Assembly (NCBI GenBank): GCA_021234155.1
Contig: JAJEKV010000307.1
Location: 297,378-361,377 of the forward strand
Source of the DNA: Isoetes taiwanensis
Taxonomy: Eukaryota > Streptophyta > Lycopodiopsida > Isoetales > Isoetaceae
Direction: 5' to 3'
DNA length: 64,000 bases
The notes beneath the pieces were generated by a model. The model was not told the DNA's origin. It did no database searches and was given only the letters and a program-made list of their open reading frames with translations. Within the stretch, counting starts at the first letter, position 1; each line of letters starts with the position of its first letter. Positions 44,863 through 55,200 of this stretch are shown here, piece by piece. Both the position numbers and the translations under genes were made by a program.

Positions 44863-46533
44863 TGTGACGTTCCAGCACAGTATACGGTCCCAGGACGTAT
44901 ACTGTACTGCCCCGTCACGCGTACACACCATCCCGACTGACGTGTACGCCGACATATAGCCAAGTGGGTAGCCCTAGGGGGCAACTTGCTAGAAATGTGC
45001 ATTGGCATTAATGTGCACATTTACCAATGTACACATTAATGTGGGCACACATTTCCATATGGACACCTTATGCCAAGTGGGCCATACCCATAGGTGCAAT
45101 TAATGTGCACATTTTCCAATGTGCACCTTCATTAATGTGCACACATTTCCATGTGGGCACATTTTGCCACCTAACCATTAATGGCAAGTGGGCCCATTCC
45201 CAATTATCCCACATGCCAAAAGGGGATAATTGGAAACCCTAACCAACCCCCATGTCTATTTAGGAGGGGAAACCCTAACTTGCCCATTTTCGTTTCTAGG
45301 GTTTTTGGGACTCCGTTTTGGCTGCCTCAAGAGCCAAAAACCGCATCCCGAACCACCTCGAGTGAACTGTACCCTTAGTTTCCCTTGATTCGAGTGTTTC
45401 AGCAGGATGGTCGAGCTCAGGTCAGGAGGAGTCCCTCAAGGATCAGGTATTTAGGCAATTTAATAGCTTAAACCCTCTTTTAGTCATAAAATCAGTAGGT
45501 TTAGCCTAATAAATTGCTCATAGCAGCCTTCTAGATCCCTAGATACCAGACTCTAACTAAAGAACCTAACTCTATGATATAGATTAGATCTTGTTCTTTA
45601 GTTCTCTTATGATGTATGTGGATGATGTATCTCTATGAATTCCTTGTATTGGGAAGGGGGGTAGAGACCTAAAGCTTGGTAGTGGATGCTCCTAGATTAG
45701 CCTCTCTAGCACCATATAAATTCGGCCTGTGTACAAGAGCCACACCGGGTTGTGGGTGAAAGGGCCGACCGGGCCGAGAAGGAGGTTCCCTGTCGACTCT
45801 TGAACGATCCCTCCGGGTGTGTAAAGCCTACCGAGGGATCATTGTGACTAGGTCCGATGGCTGCCCTTTGCGTGTGGGCAAGGCATGGGCTCGACACACC
45901 GTGAAGTGGTGTTCACTTTCCGGTGGGTTCCGTCGAATAAGGGCAAAGGGTGGCCCTCTAGTCACCTTGAGTCGGCAGGGTAGATCTCCGGAGGGAGTGA
46001 TCCCTACCGCCCCATCGAACCGGGAGGATGAACCCGGGGAATAGCCCTTTCGGCTATGCATCCCGGGGGCATCGGGTCCCAACACTTTTCAACCTACTCG
46101 CAAGCAAAGTGTGTAATGGGAGGGGCGGATGGAGTGGACAACCCTACGCCATGTTCTTATGCCGCCAAATCCATTGCCATGAATTACATGCGCAATGATC
46201 TCTCGGAGACCCAAGCCGCTGGTCATTCCCTTGAGCCTGAGCCTTGGGTAGAACTCCCCATATGCATTGTGCTCACCTTGTTTATGCAGATGTGATGGAC
46301 CACCTTTCGAGGTGGCTATGTGCTTATGTTATATATTGACATGTATGTTTACGCTTCGCAGGCTAGGTAGACCCTGAGGGAGACGGGGTAAATGACCCCT
46401 TCACTCTTCCCACTGGAACCCGTCACGGTTGCAGTGTTATGTGGAGGGCCCTGTATCGGCATGGAGTCTGGTATGGGGATGAACTCGCTTTGTATACGGT
46501 GAGTGCACCGATAATTCAGTAGGGGACGTCACA
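44863..46533 (+). repeat. Element D 5' LTR
   Basis: 1671 bp; starts TGTGACGTTCC and ends GGGGACGTCACA. The outer eight bases TGTGACGT and ACGTCACA are exact inverse complements. Confidence 0.95.
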
Positions 46534-46534
46534 G

Positions 46535-46546
46535 TGGTATCAGAGC
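46535..46546 (+). promoter_or_regulatory. Element D primer binding site
   Basis: TGGTATCAGAGC, one base after the LTR; initiator Met tRNA type. Confidence 0.95.
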
Positions 46547-46730
46547 AATGTTCTTGGTGACCAAGAGCAAAGCACTGACCATGTCCCCAGTAGTACTAAC
46601 TTGATAGGATCCTTAAACCTCGAAAAATGGGAAAACTTTTTCTCATTTTTGTAGTTTTGCTAAGCTAGTAACAGTTAAAATGAATAAAAACGTAACAAGA
46701 CTAAAAGTGGTGAGCCAACATCCGTGGGGT

Positions 46731-46800
46731 GGTCTCACACACGTCAAGCCAGACGCATTTTGAGATTCTCAAAAATCGGGCCGGCATAACGCGATGAGAC
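46731..46800 (+). repeat. Palindromic module, copy 1 (before ORF1)
   Basis: GGTCTCAC...GCC...TTTTGAGATTCTCAAAA...GGCC...GAGAC: an imperfect 70-bp palindrome, one of four in element D. Confidence 0.85.
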
Positions 46801-46932
46801 ATATAAATTTTAATCGCTAAAAAGTCATAAATCACAGTAAAATAACTTGATAAATCTAAATTTAAGCTAAGAATCATTAGAATTGGCATATTACATGTTT
46901 TAAAAGTACAAAATTTAGTAGTGGGTCCACCA

Positions 46933-47003
46933 TGTCTCACACGTCGGCGCCGGGACAGATTTTGAGATTCTCAAACCCGGGCCGGGCGCAACGCGGTGAG
47001 ACC
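46933..47003 (+). repeat. Palindromic module, copy 2 (before ORF1)
   Basis: GTCTCACACGTCGGCGCC ... GATTTTGAGATTCTCAAA ... GGGCGCAACGCGGTGAGACC. Ends about 74 bp before the TATA box of ORF1. Confidence 0.9.
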
Positions 47004-47076
47004 TTGCTTAATTAGGGGTTTTAGATGTTTAAGCAACCCAAAAAGGTAGTTTAAAAGTTGACCTAAAATTGACCCC

Positions 47077-47084
47077 TATAAATA
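47077..47084 (+). promoter_or_regulatory. TATA box of element D ORF1
   Basis: CCCCTATAAATAGACC is a textbook plant TATA box, 111 bp before the ORF1 ATG at 47188. The leader has AGGCGATCTTCC at 47143-47154, also found before ORF2. Confidence 0.75.
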
Positions 47085-47187
47085 GACCTAGACCCCTCCC
47101 ATTCCCACGTTCCTTCCTTAGAAAAATTGCTCGTGACCGCCAAGGCGATCTTCCGGCGCTTAGCTCCGATCGACGAAGCAGCAAATG

Positions 47188-48440
47188 ATGGCCCGCACAA
47201 AACAGATCGCAAAGGAAGCCTTCCGCCCGGCGAATCATCCCGGCCAGTGCGTTCTGCCTCTTCGGGGAGGGTCCTACAAGAACGCCTTTTTTCGGGGAAG
47301 GCGATTCCTCGAAATTTAAGATGCAGGATCGGATCGGAGCGACCACACCGAGATCAATCATACTAATCGCCAGACATCATGCATCAAATCCTAGAGGACA
47401 TCGCAAATGAGGAGGAGAGGACCAGGAGTTTAAGGAGCGCACAGGCAGCCAATAGCCGAGGAGCAACACCAGAATGAGACCCACACTCAGGAGGAGCAAG
47501 GGAGAGAAGAGCAGCAGCCGCCGAAGCTCACCCCGGATGAAGAAGCCGATCTTGCACGCTTCATAAGCAAGTATGAAGCCAAAGAACGCACGGAGCAGAG
47601 GGACTTAAGAGTCGGAAGACGACCACCACGCCACCGGCCAAAGAAGAGAAAGGCCAAAGCCATCAAGGCAGCCGCAAGAAAGTTGTGAAGGTAAGCAGTT
47701 TGTGGCGGCGACGGGTCCCCGTGAATCAACTAACCATCAGCGAAGAGACCCCGCCTTCCAATCGGGACGCACTCGGACCAAGACTACGCACTCCGCACGG
47801 ATGGAGCGAGTTCGTCAAAACCCACGCCTGTAGAGAAGGAAGTGCCCCAGCAGGTAGCACAGGAGCAGGAGGAGGCCGGGCAGGTGGCGAAGCCCCCACC
47901 GTTCCCGACGTGGGATAGGGTCAAAGCCCCACGCCACAACGGGAGGTATATGTGATAGACCCCGCCAAGGTCTATCGTAAGAGGATCAAGGAGCACAACG
48001 CTTACATGGCTAAGTTGGAGGCCTACAATGCCTATTACCGTGAGCAATGTGGTGAGAACGACAAGGCGCACACCGACCTAAGAGTCGCATTAATCGGCCC
48101 CTCCACCAAAGCCCAAGCCTCCCGAGCACCGTGAAAGAAGCTGGCCGGCAAGAAGAAGTTGGAGAACAGAGCCTTCAAGGAAATCCGGCACTTCCGGAGA
48201 AGTTACGGACTCTTGATCCCCCGCACCGCTTTCAACGCTTGGTCCGCGAGGTTATGCAGGAGTATAATACAGACATGCGGGTGACGGATGAGATGCTGTT
48301 GTGCTTACAGTGAAGCGCCAGGTTTAAAAATAGTGCAAAGATTTTGAAGATTCGACTACCGCACAAGACACGCGAAGAGGGTTACCCTCATGAGGCAGGA
48401 CATGTATCTTGCCAGGCACATCAAGGGAGAACGCCCTTGA
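47188..48440 (+). pseudogene. Element D ORF1: H3 tail motif and divergent H3 fold
   Basis: ATG at 47188 opens M-A-R-T-K-Q-I-A-K-E-A-F, matching the H3 N-terminus around Lys4. After about 44 codons the frame closes. The middle is split among frames (one piece, 47952-48134, reads D-P-A-K-V-Y-R-K-R-I-K-E-H). The C-terminal part is an H3 fold: A-F-K-E-I-R-H-F and L-L-I-P in frame 0 from 48171, R-F-Q-R-L-V-R-E-V-M-Q-E-Y-N-T-D-M-R in another frame (to 48313), then H-A-K-R-V-T-L-M-R-Q-D-M-Y-L-A-R-H-I-K-G-E-R-P back in frame 0 before TGA at 48438. The K56 and K79 positions are not Lys. R-H-F, L-L-I-P and V-T-L-M-R recall plant CENH3, but the fold lacks its longer loop 1. Broken as written. Confidence 0.85.
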
Positions 48441-48584
48441 GACTTTTGTAAATAACAGAAATTTTGTTAATATAAAGAATTTTGTGGATAAATAATGTGT
48501 CTAATCTAGCTTAATTAAGTCAAGTTATAGAATTCTAGCTTTTGATTTGATAAAATTGGAGTTTTTAAGCAAAATTGAGACGAT

Positions 48585-48652
48585 GTCTCACACGTCGCGC
48601 CAGGACAGATTTTGAGATTCTCAAAATCGGGCTGGGCGCAACGTGTGAGACC
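48585..48652 (+). repeat. Palindromic module, copy 3 (before ORF2)
   Basis: GTCTCACACGTCGCGCC ... GATTTTGAGATTCTCAAAATC ... GGGCGCAACGTGTGAGACC: the most nearly perfect of the four palindromes. Confidence 0.9.
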
Positions 48653-48783
48653 ATGCCCAAAAGTGCCCAAAACAGCTCCAAATCGACCAAATAAGGGGTC
48701 AATTCTGCCTAACTCGACGAGTTTAGTGGAATTACAGCCTTAAATCACCCAAATTGATTAAGTCTAGTCCAATTAGGACCCAT

Positions 48784-48847
48784 GTCTCACACGTCACGCC
48801 AGACGTAAAATGAGATTTCTCAAAATCGGCCTGGCTAACGGTGAGAC
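48784..48847 (+). repeat. Palindromic module, copy 4 (before ORF2)
   Basis: GTCTCACACGTCACGCC ... TGAGATTTCTCAAAATC ... GTGAGACC, slightly shorter than copy 3. Confidence 0.85.
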
Positions 48848-49032
48848 CTCGCCTCGTGTCATTTTCTTCACCAAATGATCTCCAAGTTGTTGCAATAGGT
48901 TCATTAGTTGTTCTTAGCATGCTCAAACCCTAGAAGTAGTCTTCAAACTTACAATTGCATCCTTTAATAGGTCAGAATCACCTAATCTCAGTAAATTCTA
49001 GGTCATCCAAAAATTAGGGTTTCCCCATTTTC

Positions 49033-49040
49033 TATAAATA
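49033..49040 (+). promoter_or_regulatory. TATA box of element D ORF2
   Basis: TTTCTATAAATAGGTCC lies about 120 bp before the ORF2 start. It is followed at 49090-49101 by GGCGATCTTCC, as before ORF1. Confidence 0.75.
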
Positions 49041-49154
49041 GGTCCATCATTTTTCATTTGATACCCCGCAAGTTTGTCTCCATCGCTAGGGCGATCTTCC
49101 AGCCTCCCCGAGGCGCTCGTCAGATTCGCTTGATACCCCTTCCTTGCTAGATCA

Positions 49155-50690
49155 ATGGCCACCGGGCCGACTTCACCGATGGTACCAGCCAAAGGTCCAT
49201 GTCGGTTGAGGCAGATGTCAATGACATCTTCCAAGTCTTTGGCAAAGAAATTGACATCCAAGCTACGCTAAATGCAACCCCAGCATATAGACAAGTCCTA
49301 GCAGAATTCCAAGCTAAGGTAGGACCCTCCCTTGTCCAGGTCCCCCCTTGCATAGGCTATTTTGTTCCCCGCCCATCCCTTCAAGCAGCCTTGGGGGATG
49401 TCCCCAACATCGCCAAGTACCTGACCAACAAAGCGCAAAGGCTGCCAGACTACATGGTCCTGACAGCCAACAGGACCAAGTACTTCTCCTACACCGCGGC
49501 CTTAGCCATCTTCTTATCCCACCGTGCCGAAAACCCAATGGGGGCAACCTCTATCCCTCCGATGGAGGTGGACCCCATAGCAGCGCAGGAGGAAGAGCAG
49601 ATGCGCTTGCAGTATCAGCAAGAGCAAAAAGGAAAAGACGAAGAAGAAGAGGAGTCCGACGACAATAAGTACACGGAGCTCGACTCAGAGGAGGAACGGC
49701 AACAAGCAGAACAGGAGATGGTGAACTTCGAGCAGAGCCGGCAGAACATCAGGATTGCTCCCCCACTCGGGCTAGGTATCACAAGCCTAGCCCCGATCAT
49801 CATCAACGGAGAGGAATATTTACTCCTCAGCGACATCCAGAACCTTCCCGAGTGCAGGGAGAGGGAGCTCAGATTGGATGAATTACTCCACCAGCTACGG
49901 CAGTCGGACTTGGACGACTTCATCGTCCGGGAACCTCGACTTTCCGGCCTATAAGGGAAGCCGACAATTTATACAGAGAGTCGACTTCAGATATACAGCC
50001 TACAAAGAAGATCGTGCAAATGATGGAGGAGCAAGAGCTGCCAACGGAGGAGGAGGAGTCGCCTCCAGAACAGATGGGGATCCGTGGGAAGACCACGAGC
50101 ATTCTAATGCCGAGACCTTCGACACCACCTCCATTAAGAGGAGAAGGAATCGACCTCAGGCGAATCGACACCATAATCGAAGACTACAGGGAGCTCACCG
50201 AGATAGAGATCGACGAATACGCGGGACGGCATAGAACAGAGGTCAATCGAATGAGAAGCTTCAACGACGCGACAATGACAGTGTCCCCGAGGTACTACCT
50301 CCCGCTCGTCGCTAGATGGTAGAATAGCGTAATCCACCGCAAGTTCAGCCCCAGAGGTGAAGAAGGAGTGTTCATGCCGATTGCACTCAAAGCCGGCAGT
50401 AGCATGCTCGCATAGATAGCCAAATGTCGACTATGCTGCCCCGGTCAAGAGAGCAATGGCACTTGACCTTCGACTTCGCCATACCCCATCGACGCCAGCG
50501 TAGATTACGGCCACCGCAGCCTTTACATCCCAATCGTGGTAGAAGATCCGGTGAGAGGCCTTGCGTATGCTCGCCGCCAGCATCATCGTGAACTTGGGTC
50601 ATTCGCAGGAACGCCCAAGTTAAAAAGTTCCTTGAGGACAACCCCGCTTTTACCGCGATTTCAAGACTAGTTAGACTCTTGATCCCTGAG
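49155..50690 (+). pseudogene. Element D ORF2, unknown conserved protein
   Basis: A start M-A-T-G-P (49155) resembles M-A-A-T-G of C, but the frame shifts within about 15 codons. The main frame (49199-49954, 251 residues) has Y-R-Q-V-L-A-E-F-Q, Y-F-S-Y-T-A-A-L-A-I-F-L, a Glu-rich acidic stretch, then A-P-I-I-I-N-G-E-E-Y-L-L-L-S-D-I. After a shift near 49950 it continues (50014-50322) through I-D-E-Y-A-G-R-H-R-T-E-V-N-R and decays by 50690. The same motif order occurs in ORF2 of C. Not gag, which follows separately. No known family. Confidence 0.7.
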
Positions 50691-50852
50691 ACTTTTTGTA
50701 CTAAAATATTATATAATATATGAATATAATCTCTGTTGCACTTTAAATGTTTTGTTGATATATTTTATTCCACAATTATGCCAACAAACCATAAACAATG
50801 CGGGAGAACAAGTAAAACTAACCATATAGCCATGAATTACTTGTGTATGCAG

Positions 50853-51725
50853 TTAGAGGCCTAGGCTCAGGCGAGCGACAACGCCAAGACCTTAGGGAAG
50901 AATGCACTCGCCTGCACTACCCCCCGCAAGGAACTTATTCAAGAAATGGAACCCATGACCCCGTGAGGAGGAGATATCCCAGATGAGGACGGACCTTGAA
51001 CAGATAAAGGCTCTCTTAGCCGCACAAGCAGGAGCAGGTTCGGTGGGCAATGCTCAATTGCCACAAGCATTAGCTCGGAAAACGGGAAGGGACAAGAAGA
51101 GGAGCAAGAGAAGGAGATCCCCCAGCTCGGATTCCTCCGACTCAAGCTCAGACTCAGACTCCGACTCCGAGGAAGAGGAAGAGCGGGCCCAGGACCAAAC
51201 AGATGGAAGGCAAAGGAACACCAAGAGGGAAGGCGCGAGAAACACCCCGGATGGACGACAAAGGGACACTAGGGCCTCTGACTACCGAAGAAGGTAGATT
51301 CCGCACTGGGCAATGTATGGAAGGCCCGGAAACTGGAACAGTTCTCGGGGGAGAACAGGTCAGGATTAGAAGCAGAGGCATGGCTGGACGAGATGAGTGA
51401 GTACGGCAATGCTTATGGCATGAAGGATAAAGACAAAGGAAGAGTGGCAACAGCCAACTTGAAGGGAGCCGCACGGATTTGGTGGAAGGGTTATGCAAAG
51501 GCACATGGCTTAAGCAGGGATGCTTGTAAGTTCAGGAAGTTTGCTAAAGCCTTCAAGCGCCATTACGTTCCAAGGGAACATAAGTCCAGCATGATGCAAC
51601 AGTTCTATAGGCTCCAACAGGGAAACAAATCAGTCCAGAAATATACAGAGGAATTCATGAGGTCGAGGTCAGATGTGCCAAAATTGGGTGAGAAGCATGC
51701 AAGAGAAAGCTATATTGAGAGGTGA
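50853..51725 (+). pseudogene. Element D gag
   Basis: An AG splice-acceptor-like site (TTGTGTATGCAG, 50852) precedes this region. The N-terminal part (50983-51294) is Ser/Asp/Glu- and Lys/Arg-rich. After shifts the frame at about 51380-51720 reads W-L-D-E-M-S-E-Y, A-T-A-N-L-K-G-A-A-R-I-W-W-K-G-Y and F-K-R-H-Y-V-P-R-E-H, the Gypsy retrotransposon gag domain (PF03732 type). It continues with Q-Q-F-Y-R-L-Q-Q-G and Y-T-E-E-F. It would form the capsid. Confidence 0.85.
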
Positions 51726-51839
51726 ATGAGGAGATCCGCAAGTTTGTGAGGGCAATAAACCCTAAGACAAGATCGGGGCGAGTCCAAGGCTATAAGCTTG
51801 CAAGGGACGGGACCTCGTAATAGCGGGGGCGAGGCAGAA

Positions 51840-52122
51840 AGATTTCCGTGACAAAGGCAAGGCGACAGTGGAACTATAGCCCTAGAGCAGCCAGTCCAGG
51901 TCCAGCTAGAGCCCCATATGGTGGCAACCAGGGGAAACAGCAGGAGAAGAAGCAGGTGTCCTTCAAGGACAAGCAGGAGGGGTCAAACTACTCCAAAGCA
52001 AAGGCGATCCTTTTGCGGCGATGCCCAAGGAAAAGAGACAGAGTGCATAGAAAAGCAGCCTTTGCTTTCCGTGTGCTTCCACCAAAGCCATAGGACAAGC
52101 CGAACCGCCCCTTACGCCATGA
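51840..52122 (+). pseudogene. Element D zinc-knuckle region, degenerate
   Basis: Around 52010-52050 a frame reads C-G-D-A-Q-G-K-E-T-E-C, the remains of a CCHC knuckle. H-E-C-K-L-A-E-L-G follows in another frame just before the protease. It links gag to protease. Confidence 0.5.
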
Positions 52123-52656
52123 GTGCAAATTAGCGGAATTGGGGATTGGGACACTCGTCCGGACGACGACGGCGACGAAGCCCGCGACTACATTCAGGGT
52201 GAGTGTCATATCTTTGCCGCAATAGATACAGAGCAAGCAGAGAGCCAGTATAAAGTAATTTCCACAGTAGGGAAGGCTAAGACCAAGTCATTCATAGTCT
52301 TGATAGACTCAGGAAGTAGCCATAACTTTGCATCCCCCAGAATGGTTCAAATGTTGAAGTTGAAACCACTAAAGTCAAAGCCAAGGCCCGTTGTCTTAGC
52401 AAGTGGTGCAGTAAGGCAGACGGCAGGCAAGAGAATTAACTTCGACATCGACTTGCCAGGGATTAATATCCAAATGGGGGCAGAAGTAATGGGCATTGGC
52501 AAGTACGACTTGATTATAGGAATGGAGTACCTTGGACCAGCAGGGGCCATTATCGATTGTGGAAAGCGGAAGGTGACCTTCCCAACACCCGACGGCAAGA
52601 TTATTGAGATAACAGGTAAGGAAGTTATTTCCATCATGCAAAGGTATGTCTTCTAA
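52123..52656 (+). CDS. Element D aspartic protease
   Basis: A 177-residue open frame. It contains V-L-I-D-S-G-S-S-H-N-F with the catalytic Asp, then V-V-L-A-S-G, I-D-L-P-G, D-L-I-I-G-M-E-Y-L, the usual order of a Gypsy retropepsin. No Met is needed because it is part of a polyprotein. The frame is intact, unlike its neighbours. Confidence 0.9.
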   Translation: MQISGIGDWDTRPDDDGDEARDYIQGECHIFAAIDTEQAESQYKVISTVGKAKTKSFIVLIDSGSSHNFASPRMVQMLKLKPLKSKPRPVVLASGAVRQTAGKRINFDIDLPGINIQMGAEVMGIGKYDLIIGMEYLGPAGAIIDCGKRKVTFPTPDGKIIEITGKEVISIMQRYVF

Positions 52657-53640
52657 ACTACCGCTCAAGTGCATCAAGAGTGAGCAAGTGGCATACATTT
52701 TCAAGCTTGAGATTAGTGAGCCGGAATCGGAAGGAAGCAAAGAAGACAAGGTGCTCAAAGAAGTTGTCGGGCAAATAGCTAAGTTGATCACGGAGTTCCA
52801 TGATCTCTTTCCAGATGAGATCAAGCAGCCCTCCTTATAGGGGAGTCGAAAAGCAGATAGCACTCGAACCGGGAACAAAGCCAACAAGCAAGGCTCCATA
52901 TAGAATGACAACGCAGGAGTTGTCGGAGCTGAAGAAGCAATTGCAGGAGTTGCTCGACCTAGGCTTCATTAGACCTAGTGTCTCGCCATTTGGAGCGCCC
53001 ATTCTCTTTGTAAAGAAGAAGGATGGCAGTTTAAGGATGTGCATAGACTATAGGCAGTTGAATAAGCACACCATCAAGAACAAGTATGCGCTTCCCGATC
53101 GGATGATTTGATGGATCAGCTCCAAGGGGCAAAGGTCTTCCAAAATCGACTTAAGGTCACGCTATCATCGATCCGGATAAAGGAAGAAGATATTCATAAG
53201 ACCGCTTTTAGAACGCTGTATGGGCATTATGAATTACCGGTAATGCCTTTCGCTTATCGAATGCCCCCGCCGACGCTCATGAGGCTCATGAACGACATCT
53301 TCTTCAGGGGAGTTTTTTAGACACCTTTGTGATCGTATTCTTTGATGACATTTTGGTGTATAGCAGATCCTCGAGGAGCACGCATAACACTTGAGGAGGG
53401 TGCTAGAGAAGTTGAAGAGGCACCGGCCAGACGCCAAGTTGTCGGCGTCACTTCAAGAACGGAAAAGGTGGAGTATCTCTTGGTCACGCGGATCTCGCCA
53501 GAAGGCATCTCGACGGATCCCCGCAAAAATTGAAGCCGCCATTCGGTGGTCGGGCGCCAAGAATGTGCATGAAGTCGAAGTTTTCTCGCCTAGCAGGGTA
53601 CTACAGAAGTTCGCGGAAGAACTTTGTTAAGATAGCAGCC
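52646..53640 (+). pseudogene. Element D reverse transcriptase
   Basis: After a shift at about 52840 the frame 52800-53111 reads [17 protein letters not shown] and [15 protein letters not shown], motifs at the start of Gypsy [13 protein letters not shown] and M-P-F follow. The catalytic F-F-D-D box is at about 53337-53349. A TAG at about 53319 and shifts around 53110, 53160 and 53370 break it. Confidence 0.88.
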
Positions 53641-53779
53641 CCGCTAACGTAATTTGACGAGGGCGGAGAAAGTGAAAGATTGGGCGAGCATTGGCACAAG
53701 AAAGCCAAGCTGTGGTTTGAACCGCTGAAGGAAGCTTTAACAACCGCCCCAGCCTTTAACCCCGCCGGACCCGGAGAAA

Positions 53780-54147
53780 GACAAGCTTGTAGCGACGGAC
53801 GCAAGTAAGATAGCTACAGGGGCAAAGGCTTATGCAAGAAGAGCGTAGTAGCGCATTTACCCGTGAAGATGAACGACGCCAAAACGCGGCTACCCAACGC
53901 ACGCATCAGGAATTGCTTGCGCTTGTCGTGGCATTAAGAATTTGGAGGCATTATCTTTGGGAAGGAAGTTCCAATTGGATACGATCATCGAGCCTCCAAA
54001 GATGTATTCACGCGCAACCACACCTCAACCCGAGGCGCAGAAGGTGGATGGAGTTCCTTGAAGAGTATGACTTTGATATAGTCTACAAGCCGTGGAAGCT
54101 CAATGTGGTAGCAGATGCGCTTTCAAGGCACCCCCCCGACAACTAAA
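53780..54147 (+). pseudogene. Element D RNase H
   Basis: A-T-D-A-S-K near 53798 is the RNase H start with the first catalytic Asp. R-R-R-R-W-M-E-F-L-E-E-Y-D-F-D-I-V-Y-K-P-W-K and V-V-A-D-A-L-S-R close it. The frame changes between these blocks. Confidence 0.8.
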
Positions 54148-54354
54148 GTGCATTGCAATGTAATTTCGACGCCTCCAAATGACTTTGGTAAGAAGATTGA
54201 AGAGTCTTTGCCAACGGATATGGATTTCAAGAAAGTATGGGCAAGCCTCTCGAGGGAGGCTAGAACAGATAAGGAGCGGGAAGCCTTTAGACATTATAAG
54301 AAGGAAGGCAACCTGTTATACCATAAGAACAAGTTGTGCGTACCCGAATCATCA

Positions 54355-55200
54355 GGTATAAGGAATGATCCTCCATGACACGCACAACAGCCCAATAGCT
54401 GGCCATGCGGGATTCATGAAAACATATTTCAAAGTGCGCAGCAGCTATTATTGGCCAGGAATGAAGAAGCAAGTAGCTCGCTACATCAGAGAATGCCAGC
54501 TATGTCAGCAGACAAAGGCAGAGCAGCTCCGAATTCCAGGAGCCTTAGAGCCATTAGCGGTGCCAAACGCTAAGTGGGAAGTGATTAGCATGGATTTCAT
54601 CACAGGGCTCCCAAGGACCGTAAGAGGGAAAGATGCCTTGATGGTAGTGGTCGACAAGTTGTCGAAGATGGCACATTTTATGCCTTGCGTGACCACGATA
54701 CGGGCTATGGATACAAAGAAAGCTCTTCACCAAATAGATCTTTAGGCTTCACGGCATGCCAAGGGAGATTATTCCGGACAGGATCCAAGTTCATGCGCTT
54801 TTGGCAGTGACCTCTTTGGCGACAATCCGCACGGTTATCCATGAGCACAAAGATATCATCCTCGACGGATGGCCAAACGGAGCGACCAACAGGATTTTAG
54901 AGGACATGCTACTTAAACTATGTCCGAATAAGCAAGGTATGTGGGAAGAATTTATTCACTTGGTGGAGTTTGCATACAATAGCACCAAGCGTGAATCATC
55001 CCAAATGTCGCCGCTTATGATCAATTACGCTATCAAGCAGATAACTCCGCACACTTGGCACAACCCCGCGGTCAAAAGTGGAAGTTTCAAGCCAGATGTT
55101 ACCGATATGCGCAGCCTTTGTGGAAAAGTTCGAGGGTATCGCTGGCAAAAGAAGAAGTCGCCGAAGAGCATCGCCGACAAGCATCGAACAAAATGAGAGA
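54355..55200 (+). pseudogene. Element D integrase
   Basis: The zinc-binding part reads H-D-T-H-N-S-P-I-A-G-H-A-G and C-Q-L-C-Q-Q-T-K. The core shows S-M-D-F-I-T-G-L-P with the first catalytic Asp. A stop at about 54743 and shifts follow. The later core reappears as L-V-E-F-A-Y-N-S (54959-54982). It inserts the cDNA. Confidence 0.87.

Noticed and set aside
48171-48440. Calling the D histone a CENH3
   Set aside because: A few residues (R-H-F, L-L-I-P, V-T-L-M-R) recall plant CENH3, but the longer loop 1 is absent and the sequence is damaged; a tree is needed.
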